The notes under the pieces are model-generated. The model did no database searches, was not told the DNA's origin, and saw only the letters and a list, made by a program, of their open reading frames with translations. This document shows, in pieces, positions 6,418 through 12,283 of a stretch of 12,283 nt of DNA. The stretch spans positions 1 through 12,283 of the forward strand of contig JAICVP010000035.1 in assembly GCA_025935275.1 (NCBI GenBank), in the 5' to 3' direction. The position numbers were made by a program, and so were the translations under genes. This DNA is from Thermoleophilia bacterium (GTDB taxonomy: Bacteria; Actinomycetota; Thermoleophilia; Gaiellales; Gaiellaceae). Every line of letters starts with the position of its first letter. The first letter of the stretch is position 1.

Positions 6418-7150
6418 AGTCGTCGACGGCCTTCGTCGCTTCGTCGGTCTGCGCGAGCGCGGCGTAGCCGAGGCGCTCGATCAGCATTGCGGCTTCGCGC
6501 GACGCCTCCGGGATGAGATCTGCGGCGCGCTTGATCGTCTCGACGGCTAGGGGCGGAAGGGTGGCCAGCTCAGCTGCGCATTCGAGCGCCCGCTCGATCG
6601 CCTTGCCGGCGGGGACGACTTCCGTCACGACGCCAAGGGCGTGAGCCTCGGCCGCGTCGAAGCGTCGTCGCAGCAGCATCAGCTCCTTCGCCCTGCCGGG
6701 ACCCACCAGCCGCACGAGGCGGTAGGCGCCTCCCGAGCTCGGCAGGATCCCGAGCTCCACCTCCGGGAGTCCGAAGGCCGCCGTCTCGTCGGCGATGCGG
6801 AAGTCCGTGGCTAGCGCCAGCTCGAGCCCGCCGCCCAGGCACCAGCCGTGAATGGCGGCGATGGTCGGCATCGGCAGCGCGGCGATCCGCTCGTACACGT
6901 CGCCGGTGCCCGCGTAGTAGGCGGCGATGGAAGCGGCGTCGGCATCGGCGAACTCGTTGATGTCGGCACCGGCGGAGAACGCCTTGCCGGCCCCGGTGAG
7001 GACAACGCAGCGGCTCCGTCGCACCGCCTCGTCGGAGATCGCATCGAGCAGCTCCTGCTCCAGCGCGCCCGAGAGGGCGTTCAGCTTCCCCTCCCGCTGC
7101 AGCGTGAGGACGCAGATGTCCTCCTCGCGGCGGACGTCGATGAGGCTCAA
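6392..7150 (-). CDS. Crotonase-fold enoyl-CoA hydratase/isomerase (second of two)
   Basis: This is a 252-residue crotonase. LTLQREGKLNALSG opens the fold and VLTGAGKAFSAGADI forms the first oxyanion segment. Glu110 (GGGLELALATD) and Glu130 (FGLPEVELG) are 20 residues apart, matching both catalytic acids of enoyl-CoA hydratase, and ILPSSGGAYRL is close to the canonical PGxGGTQRL. It is therefore a more conventional hydratase than the one in the rightward operon. The start is TTG at 7148-7150, overlapping the aminotransferase stop as TTGA. GGGAG (7158-7162) 7 nt upstream supports this rare start, and there is no ATG nearby in frame. It is the last gene of the leftward three-gene operon. Its 3' end overlaps the SDR gene by 26 nt. 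Confidence 0.88.
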   Translation of the reverse strand: MSLIDVRREEDICVLTLQREGKLNALSGALEQELLDAISDEAVRRSRCVVLTGAGKAFSAGADINEFADADAASIAAYYAGTGDVYERIAALPMPTIAAIHGWCLGGGLELALATDFRIADETAAFGLPEVELGILPSSGGAYRLVRLVGPGRAKELMLLRRRFDAAEAHALGVVTEVVPAGKAIERALECAAELATLPPLAVETIKRAADLIPEASREAAMLIERLGYAALAQTDEATKAVDDFTRRDRRP

Positions 7151-8259
7151 CGGGGCACTCCCGTTCGGACAGCGGCGAGCTCGCCGGCAAAGCGCTCCAT
7201 CAGCGGCGGCGGGCCCACCGTGACGCGGATCCAGCCGTCGAGACCGAACTCGCTGCCGGGCCTGACGAGGAAACCGCGCACGACGAGCTCGCCGGCCAGA
7301 GCCGCGTCGTCCCCGCCGACGTGGACGAGGAGAAAGTTGGCCTCCGAAGGGAGCGACTCCATTCCTGCCTCCGCCAGGAGTCCCGCGAGCAGCGTGCGCG
7401 CCTCGGCCGACTGGCGGCGCCGGTCGTCGATCTGCTCGGGGTGGGCGAGGCAGGCGCGTCCCGCGGCGAGCGCTGCGCGGTTGACGTTGAACGGTTCCTG
7501 GACGACGTCGAGGAACGGTGCGAGCTCCGGATGCGCGACTGCATAGCCGAGGCGGAGGCCCGCGAGACCGAAGATCTTCGAGAACGTGCGGAGGAGGACG
7601 ACCGGCCGGCCGGCCAGCACGTCGGCCTCTCTGGAGACGCGCCGCTCCGGATCGGCGTACTCGCGATAGGCCTCATCCACCACGGCAGCCGTGCCGTCGG
7701 GGAGGGCGGCCAGAAACTCCGCCCACTCGCTGGGCTCGACGAGCGAACCCGTGGGGTTGTTGGGGTCGCAGACCCAGACGAGCTTGGCGCTCTCCGTCCG
7801 CGCGACGTCCGCGAGGGCCGGAAGATCGAGGCGAAAATCGCGGTTGGGGACGCGGACGACGCGCGCTCCTGCCCCCGCGGACACCTGCGCGTAGAGGCCG
7901 TAGGTCGGCTGCGGGACGACAACGGCATCTCCTTCGCGGATGAACGTATGCGCCACTGCGGCGATAAGGGCCTGGATCCCGTGGGCGGGCACGATCGTCT
8001 CCGGCGGCAGCTCGAGCCAGTCCGCGACGGCCTCGCGCAGGTCGCTGTAGGCCTGCTCCGGATACATCCACGCGTTTGCGAGCTCGTCCCTGACCGCGTC
8101 GAGCGCTCCGGGGAGCGGGCCGAAGAGGTCCTCGTTCCAGTTCAGCTTCGCGATCTCCTCGAGGCTGTGCTCGCGGCGAAGCTCGGAGAGGCTGGGCCCC
8201 GGGCGGTAGGGCTCGAGCCCGACCAGGGACGGGCGCACGAGGCTCACCCAGTTGACCAT
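7147..8259 (-). CDS. HisC-like PLP-dependent aminotransferase (class I/II fold)
   Basis: This 370-residue fold-type I aminotransferase has the layout of histidinol-phosphate aminotransferase. The features are LNWNEDLFGP near 39-48, DPNNPTG at 165-171, DEAYREY at 195-201, the PLP-binding Lys228 in TFSKIFGLAGLRLGY, and a late Arg345 in GWIRVTVG that normally holds the substrate carboxylate. It transfers an amino group between an amino acid and a 2-oxo acid in the cytosol. No other his genes are near. The ATG shares one base with the stop of the thiamine enzyme (TGATG), and its own stop overlaps the next start, so it belongs to a catabolic-looking operon. A role in supplying or using the 2-oxo acid handled by its upstream neighbour is more likely than histidine synthesis (inference). 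The longer open frame upstream of this ATG is a shadow of the thiamine enzyme. Confidence 0.88.
   Translation of the reverse strand: MVNWVSLVRPSLVGLEPYRPGPSLSELRREHSLEEIAKLNWNEDLFGPLPGALDAVRDELANAWMYPEQAYSDLREAVADWLELPPETIVPAHGIQALIAAVAHTFIREGDAVVVPQPTYGLYAQVSAGAGARVVRVPNRDFRLDLPALADVARTESAKLVWVCDPNNPTGSLVEPSEWAEFLAALPDGTAAVVDEAYREYADPERRVSREADVLAGRPVVLLRTFSKIFGLAGLRLGYAVAHPELAPFLDVVQEPFNVNRAALAAGRACLAHPEQIDDRRRQSAEARTLLAGLLAEAGMESLPSEANFLLVHVGGDDAALAGELVVRGFLVRPGSEFGLDGWIRVTVGPPPLMERFAGELAAVRTGVPR
7158..7162 (-). promoter_or_regulatory. Ribosome binding site supporting the TTG start of the second crotonase
   Basis: Minus-strand GGGAG lies 7 nt upstream of TTG at 7150, inside the last codons of the aminotransferase gene. 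It makes the rare TTG start credible. Confidence 0.5.
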
Positions 8260-9881
8260 CAGCCGGTCGGCGTCCACATCTCGAGACGGGCGGGCAGGTG
8301 GACGACCGCGGGGCCACCTGTCGAGAGCGCGCGGCCGAGGGCGTCCTCGAGGGCGTCCGGGGTCGTCGATTCGACCGGGACGCCGAACGAGCGCGCGAGC
8401 TCCGGGAAGTCCGGCTGCTCGAGATCGACGGCGAAGGTCTCGCCGTACGCGTCCCGCTGGTACTCCCGCAGGATTCCGTAACCGCCGTCGTCCACGAGCA
8501 GAAGGGTCGTCGGCAGGCCGTACTGGCGTGCCGTCGCGAGCTCCTGGACGCCGTAGAGGATGCCGCCGTCGCCCGCGACGGCCAGGGTCGGCTGCCCGAG
8601 CGCAACCGCAGCTCCCAGGGCCGCGGGCCAGGAATAGCCGAGCGTGCCGGATCCGAGCGGGTAAAGAAAACGTCGCGGGCTGAGCACCGGGAAGTGGGCG
8701 CCGGCCCAGTAGGCGAGGATGGTCATGTCCCAGCCGGAAGCTGCTTCTCGGGGAAGCGCGGCGCGGACGGATTCGAGGAGCCCGCGCTCCAGGCCCCGGC
8801 CCTGCTCGTCGAGGCCGGCGGCGATCCGGTCGCGGACGGTGCGGGCGCGCTCCTCCGCCCGGCCGTCGGGATCGCGCCTCGGCAGGCGCTCGGCCAGAGC
8901 GGCAAGCGTCGCCCGCGCGTCGCCGACGAGCCCGAGGGCAGGGAACGTGGTTCCGATGCGCTCCTCGTCCGCGTCGATCTGGACGAGCTGATCGCCGAAC
9001 TGCAGTCCGTACTGCTGCGTGGTCTCTGCGCCGAGCTCCGAGCCGGCCACGAGTACCGCGTCCGCGCTCTCGACGAGGTCGCGGAAGGCCGCCTCGTCGC
9101 AGGCCGAGCCGGCGGCGAGCGGATCGTCCTCGGGGAAGGCTCCCTTGCCCATGTAAGACGTCACGACCGGAGCCCGCAGCGCTTCGGCCACCGCGCGCAG
9201 CTCCTCCCAGGCACCCGAGCGCAGGACGCCGCTGCCGGCCCAGACGAGCGGGCTCTCGGCGCCCGCGAGCACGCGGGCTGCCTCGTCGAGGCGAGAGGAG
9301 TCCGGCACCACCGGGGCGGGAGGGCTCCCGTCGAGCCCCTCGACGCCCACTTCGGTCTGGCCGGTGAGGACGTCCACCGGAAGCTCGAGGAAGACGGGCC
9401 CGCTCGGGGGCGTCTGCGCGCGCTGCCATGCCTCGGCGAGAAGCTCCGGCACGTCCTCGGCGCTGCGCGCTCCCGCCGACCACTTCACGATCGGCTCGAA
9501 GGACGCACGCTGGTCGCGCAGCTCGTGGAGGTAGCCGCGACCGCGCCCGATGAGGTCGCGCGGGATCTGGCTCGCCACCGCCACGAGTGGCACATGCGCG
9601 CTCGAGGCCTCCATCAGCCCGGTGAGGGAGTTCAAAGCTCCCGGCCCGGTCGAGAGGAGGAGCGCCGCCGGCTTGCCGCCTGCGCGCGCGTAGCCGTCTG
9701 CAGCGAAGGTTGCGTTCAGCTCGGTGCGGAAGCCGACGTAGCGAATAGAGCTTTCGCGCAGCGCCTCCCAGATTCCAAGCGCGTGCACTCCCGGCAGGCC
9801 GAACACGGTCTCGGCTCCGAGGCTCTCGAGGGCGTCCACGACGACGTGGCCGCCGATGCGTGTGCGGACGGCTTCGCTCAC
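8259..9881 (-). CDS. Thiamine-diphosphate-dependent enzyme, acetolactate synthase / 2-oxoacid decarboxylase superfamily
   Basis: This 540-residue protein has the three-domain order of the family. The N-terminal pyrimidine-binding domain contains GLPGVHALG and the catalytic Glu54 in RTELNATFAADGYAR. A central domain follows, then a C-terminal diphosphate-binding domain with GDGG (Asp438) and, 27 residues on, VDDGGYG. Enzymes of this fold decarboxylate 2-oxo acids to aldehydes or join two of them to acetohydroxy acids. The usual Asn-Asn after GDG is Asp464-Asp465 here. No ilvN-type regulatory subunit or ilvC follows, so branched-chain amino acid synthesis is unlikely. A 2-oxoacid decarboxylase, as in the AruI/AruH arginine transaminase pair, is a fair model given the overlapping aminotransferase. 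The start is GTG 9881; AGGA lies 7 nt upstream. First gene of the leftward operon. Confidence 0.85.
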   Translation of the reverse strand: MSEAVRTRIGGHVVVDALESLGAETVFGLPGVHALGIWEALRESSIRYVGFRTELNATFAADGYARAGGKPAALLLSTGPGALNSLTGLMEASSAHVPLVAVASQIPRDLIGRGRGYLHELRDQRASFEPIVKWSAGARSAEDVPELLAEAWQRAQTPPSGPVFLELPVDVLTGQTEVGVEGLDGSPPAPVVPDSSRLDEAARVLAGAESPLVWAGSGVLRSGAWEELRAVAEALRAPVVTSYMGKGAFPEDDPLAAGSACDEAAFRDLVESADAVLVAGSELGAETTQQYGLQFGDQLVQIDADEERIGTTFPALGLVGDARATLAALAERLPRRDPDGRAEERARTVRDRIAAGLDEQGRGLERGLLESVRAALPREAASGWDMTILAYWAGAHFPVLSPRRFLYPLGSGTLGYSWPAALGAAVALGQPTLAVAGDGGILYGVQELATARQYGLPTTLLLVDDGGYGILREYQRDAYGETFAVDLEQPDFPELARSFGVPVESTTPDALEDALGRALSTGGPAVVHLPARLEMWTPTG

Positions 9882-9887
9882 CGCGCG

Positions 9888-9893
9888 ATCCTA
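9888..9893 (-). promoter_or_regulatory. Candidate -10 element / ribosome binding site of the thiamine-enzyme operon
   Basis: Minus-strand TAGGAT fits the TANNNT -10 pattern and ends 6 nt before GTG 9881, the spacing seen for leaderless transcripts in high-GC bacteria. The same bases contain AGGA, a usable Shine-Dalgarno at good distance, so the two readings compete. No convincing -35 is seen. Confidence 0.3.
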
Positions 9894-9904
9894 TCCCGCC
9901 GCAT

Positions 9905-9910
9905 GAGAGG
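9905..9910 (+). promoter_or_regulatory. Ribosome binding site fixing the start of the CocE-like hydrolase
   Basis: GAGAGG lies 9 nt before the GTG at 9920. It favours this start over an in-frame ATG at 9860, which would lie inside the divergent gene and add a 20-residue Arg/Pro-rich tail unlike the family. Confidence 0.55.
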
Positions 9911-9919
9911 ATCCGGCCG

Positions 9920-11905
9920 GTGACGACCCGGACCGAGTTTCCGCGCCCGATCCGGGAGATCGAGCACACCTGGCTCACCCTGTCGGACGGGTGCCGCCTC
10001 GCTGCGAGGATCTGGCTGCCCGAGGACGCCGAGTCCGATCCGGTTCCGGCGATCCTCGAGTTCCTCCCCTACCGCAAGGTGGACGGCACCGCGATCCGGG
10101 ATGCGCGCCGGCAGCCCTACGTCGCGGGCTTCGGCTACGCCACGGTGAGAGTCGACATGCGCGGTACCGGAGAGTCCGACGGCCTGATCACGGACGAGTA
10201 CACGGAGCAGGAGCATGCCGATTGCCTCGAGGTGATGGCCTGGCTCCGCGATCAGCCCTGGTGCGACGGCAATCTGGGCATGTGGGGGATCTCCTGGGGA
10301 GGCTTCAACGCGCTCCAGCTCGCGGCGCTTCGTCCCCCGGGCCTCAAGGCGATCATGACCCTGATGTCGACGGACGACCGCTACGCGGACGACGTCCATT
10401 ACCGCGGCGGGTGCGTGGAGGCGCTCGACATGCTCCACTGGGCCTCCTCCATGCTCGTCTGGAACGCGCGCCCGCCGGACCCGCGGCTCTACGGCGACGG
10501 CTGGCGCGAGGCCTGGCTGGAGCGGCTGGAGGCGGCGAACAACTGGATCGAGCCCTGGCTCGGTCACCAGCGCCGCGACGCGTACTGGAAGCACGGCTCG
10601 GTCTGCGAAGACTATTCGGCGATCGAAGTGCCGGTCTACGCCGTCGGCGGCTGGGTGGACGGCTACACGAACGCGGTGCCCCGGATGCTGGAAGGCCTGT
10701 CCTGTCCGCGCAAGGGGCTGATCGGCCCCTGGGCGCACGCTTTCCCGGACGACGCCCTTCCCGGCCCGAGCATCGGCTTCCTCCAGGAATGCGTCCGCTG
10801 GTGGGACCACTGGCTCAGGGGCGTCGACTCGGGAATCATGGAGGAGCCGACGCTGCGCGCCTGGATGCAGGACTCCGTGGCGCCGAGCGCGTTCTACGAG
10901 GTGCGGGAGGGCCGCTGGGTGGCGGAGCCCGAGTGGCCGTCGCCGAACATCCGCACGGAGGCGCTCGAGCTGGACGGGGAGGCGCGCTCGATCCTGGGCG
11001 CACAGACCTGCGGCGTCGAGGCGGGCGTCTGGTGCGCCGAGGGCGGGTCGGCCGACCTCGCCGGGGATCAGCGCGTGGACGATGCCGTCTCGCTGACGTG
11101 GGATTTCGATCCTCTCGCCGAGCCCCTGGAGATTCTCGGCCAGCCGCAGGCGGTTCTCGAGCTCGAGGTCGACCGGCCGCAGGCTCTCGTCGCGGTCCGG
11201 CTCTGTGACGTCGCGCCGGACGGCTCTTCCCTCCTGGTCACGCGCGGAGTCCTGAACCTCACGCACCGGGAGAGCCACGAGCATCCCGAGCCGCTGGAGC
11301 CCGGGCAGCGGTACGAGGTCGCCGTGCCGCTCGACGTGATCGCCCACTCGTTCGCCGCGGGCCACCGCCTGCGCGTCGCCGTCTCGCCGACGTACTGGCC
11401 CTGGGCGTGGCCCTCGCCGCAGCCGGTAACGCTCACTGTGCGCGGCGGACGGTTGGAGCTGCCGCTGCGGGAGCCGCGGGCCGAGGACGCCGAGCTACCG
11501 GCCTTCGAGGAGCCCGAGCACTCCGCGCCGCTTGCGATCGAGGAGGTGGAGGGCGACCCAGGCGGCCGGTTTCTGCGCAAGGAGCACGCGACCGGCCGGG
11601 TCGAGCAGATCTTCGACTGGGCGCTCGGTGGATCGCTTCGCTTCCTCGACATCGATCTCGACTCGGGCGACACGAGCCACTGCGTCTATTCGATCGTCGA
11701 GGGCGATCCGCTGTCGGCCGAGGTGCGGTTCCACGCGGCCTCCGACATGGGCCGCGGCGACTGGCAGACGCGCTCCGAGGTCAAGAGCTCGATGACCTGC
11801 GACGCGGAGGCCTTCCACGTCGAGGCCACACTAGACGTCCACGAGAACGGCGAAGTCATCTTCACGCGCTCATGGGACTTCGACTTCCCCCGCGACCACG
11901 TCTGA
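9920..11905 (+). CDS. CocE/NonD family serine hydrolase (X-Pro dipeptidyl-peptidase S15 type)
   Basis: This 661-residue alpha/beta hydrolase has the CocE layout. The catalytic triad is readable: Ser125 in GISWGG, Asp247 in GGWVDGY and His273 in GPWAH; cocaine esterase CocE has its triad at similar positions (117, 259, 287). DMRGTGESDG lies before the nucleophile. The S15-type C-terminal jelly roll follows (about residues 330-515; LTWDFDPLAEPL, AAGHRLRVAVSPTYWP). A further stretch of about 145 residues is not part of the standard CocE architecture. No signal peptide is visible with the GTG start, so it is probably cytosolic. Family members cleave esters, amides or X-Pro dipeptides; the substrate is unknown. 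It is divergent from the thiamine-enzyme operon across 38 nt, so shared control is possible. It is transcribed alone. Confidence 0.9.
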   Translation: MTTRTEFPRPIREIEHTWLTLSDGCRLAARIWLPEDAESDPVPAILEFLPYRKVDGTAIRDARRQPYVAGFGYATVRVDMRGTGESDGLITDEYTEQEHADCLEVMAWLRDQPWCDGNLGMWGISWGGFNALQLAALRPPGLKAIMTLMSTDDRYADDVHYRGGCVEALDMLHWASSMLVWNARPPDPRLYGDGWREAWLERLEAANNWIEPWLGHQRRDAYWKHGSVCEDYSAIEVPVYAVGGWVDGYTNAVPRMLEGLSCPRKGLIGPWAHAFPDDALPGPSIGFLQECVRWWDHWLRGVDSGIMEEPTLRAWMQDSVAPSAFYEVREGRWVAEPEWPSPNIRTEALELDGEARSILGAQTCGVEAGVWCAEGGSADLAGDQRVDDAVSLTWDFDPLAEPLEILGQPQAVLELEVDRPQALVAVRLCDVAPDGSSLLVTRGVLNLTHRESHEHPEPLEPGQRYEVAVPLDVIAHSFAAGHRLRVAVSPTYWPWAWPSPQPVTLTVRGGRLELPLREPRAEDAELPAFEEPEHSAPLAIEEVEGDPGGRFLRKEHATGRVEQIFDWALGGSLRFLDIDLDSGDTSHCVYSIVEGDPLSAEVRFHAASDMGRGDWQTRSEVKSSMTCDAEAFHVEATLDVHENGEVIFTRSWDFDFPRDHV

Positions 11906-11907
11906 CC

Positions 11908-11923
11908 AGTAGCTCGCGCTACT
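11908..11923. terminator. Short hairpin between convergent genes, possible weak bidirectional terminator
   Basis: AGTAGC-TCGC-GCTACT is a perfect 6-bp inverted repeat with a 4-nt loop, placed just after the CocE-like stop and covering the TAG stop of the opposing gene. There is no T-tract on either side, so intrinsic termination would be weak. The position is suggestive but the stem is short enough to arise by chance. Confidence 0.25.
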
Positions 11924-12283
11924 CGAAGTCACTCCTGTAGTACGTCTCGCCCGAGAGGTTTGCGCGTAGGGCCTGGCTCTCCACGACGGCGTCGAAGTGC
12001 AATCGCTCCGGAGACCACTCCTCTTCGCCGACACGGAAATCCGCCTCGTCGAGCGCGGTGAGCGGCTTGACATCTCCCCAGGCCATCTGCGCCGTGAGTC
12101 CTGACACACGCTGCTGGACGCGGAAGCCGGGGAGCCAGGGGTTGTAGCTGCGGTAGCGGCCGTAGAGGGCGGCGTGGTCTTTGAGCTCGGGTGCGAGTGG
12201 GCTGTCGGACGGATAGGGCTCGGGATCGCCCGGCGGGCTGGGGTCGAGGCCGCGGTACAGGTCGGCCGCGAATCGGGCGATGC
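11919..12283 (-). CDS. C-terminal fragment of a probable beta-lactamase-family serine hydrolase (N-terminus beyond window)
   Basis: The frame is open without a stop from the right edge (first whole codon at 12281) to TAG at 11919-11921, giving 120 residues. The visible part has no catalytic motif. Its sequence (LYGRYRSYNPWLPGFRV, then ADFRVGEEEWSPERLHFD and SGETYYR) resembles, from memory, the beta-rich C-terminal domain attached to many class-C beta-lactamase-related serine hydrolases; the SxxK domain would be upstream, off the window. It converges on the CocE-like gene with a 13-nt gap. The ATG at 12074 and GTG at 12107 are internal codons, not likely starts. Coding is well supported by the open frame to the edge and the codon use; the family call is tentative. 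Confidence 0.6.
   Translation of the reverse strand, partial: IARFAADLYRGLDPSPPGDPEPYPSDSPLAPELKDHAALYGRYRSYNPWLPGFRVQQRVSGLTAQMAWGDVKPLTALDEADFRVGEEEWSPERLHFDAVVESQALRANLSGETYYRSDFE

Noticed and set aside
7147..8259. Histidine biosynthesis hisC
   Set aside because: Sequence resembles HisC, but no histidine genes are near and HisC-like folds serve many other amino acids; no gene symbol assigned.
8259..9881. Biosynthetic acetolactate synthase (ilvB)
   Set aside because: There is no ilvN or ilvC nearby, the NN motif is DD, and the operon partners are an aminotransferase and a crotonase; I kept only the superfamily-level call.
8298..9923. A 541-residue plus-strand open frame opposite the thiamine enzyme
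   Set aside because: Shadow of the real gene caused by high GC at third positions; composition is low-complexity and no motif is visible.
8260..9978. A fused long frame joining the aminotransferase to upstream sequence (total 943 residues)
   Set aside because: The upstream part is an out-of-frame reading of the thiamine enzyme; the HisC-like N-terminus begins cleanly at the ATG at 8259.
9878..11365. A 495-residue minus-strand open frame opposite the CocE-like hydrolase
   Set aside because: Antisense shadow; the plus strand carries a complete catalytic triad and jelly-roll sequence over the same DNA.
1..12283. Mobile elements, CRISPR arrays, tRNA/rRNA genes, riboswitches, toxin-antitoxin or defence genes
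   Set aside because: I looked on both strands and saw no repeats with regular spacing, no transposase or integrase motifs, no cloverleaf-like tRNA sequence, and no gap larger than 38 nt that could hold one.

Overview
The window is a GC-rich (about 70% by eye) and very densely packed bacterial segment. It holds ten protein-coding genes, two of them cut by the window edges. GTG and TTG starts are common, and most same-strand neighbours overlap by 1 to 8 nt. GC-rich third codon positions, long antisense shadow frames, Actinobacteria-style TANNNT -10 elements and a set of CoA, crotonase and short-chain dehydrogenase enzymes suggest an actinobacterium, possibly of the Thermoleophilia type. That placement is a guess from style, not from a marker gene. 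I found no rRNA, tRNA, CRISPR array, insertion sequence or long repeat. No gene-free gap is longer than 38 nt.

Layout. (1) Positions 1-1867, minus strand: a hotdog-fold acyl-CoA thioesterase, followed by an FMN/4Fe-4S/FAD oxidoreductase of the 2,4-dienoyl-CoA reductase / trimethylamine dehydrogenase family, truncated by the left edge. (2) Positions 1906-6417, plus strand: a four-gene operon stitched together by 4-nt start/stop overlaps. It encodes an ADP-forming acyl-CoA synthetase, a crotonase (enoyl-CoA hydratase/isomerase), a CtBP-like D-2-hydroxyacid dehydrogenase and a short-chain dehydrogenase that lacks the usual Tyr-x3-Lys pair. (3) Positions 6392-9881, minus strand: a three-gene operon encoding a thiamine-diphosphate enzyme of the acetolactate synthase/2-oxoacid decarboxylase superfamily, a HisC-like PLP aminotransferase and a second crotonase. 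Its last gene overlaps the end of operon 2 tail to tail. (4) Positions 9920-11905, plus strand: a CocE/NonD-type (X-Pro dipeptidyl-peptidase S15) serine hydrolase with an extra C-terminal region. (5) Positions 11919-12283, minus strand: the C-terminal end of a probable beta-lactamase-family serine hydrolase.

Reading the genes together (inference), this looks like a catabolic island. The aminotransferase and hydroxyacid dehydrogenase could feed 2-oxo acids to the thiamine enzyme. Acids would be activated by the ADP-forming synthetase, processed by the two crotonases and by redox enzymes (the atypical SDR and the Fe-S flavoenzyme), and released by the thioesterase. The secondary hydrolases could supply acids from esters or amides. 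I do not recognise the whole combination as a named pathway and cannot give the substrate. I see no defence system, mobile element or novel RNA here. The most interesting points are catalytic-motif departures in the SDR and the thiamine enzyme, and the fused aminotransferase-thiamine enzyme pairing.
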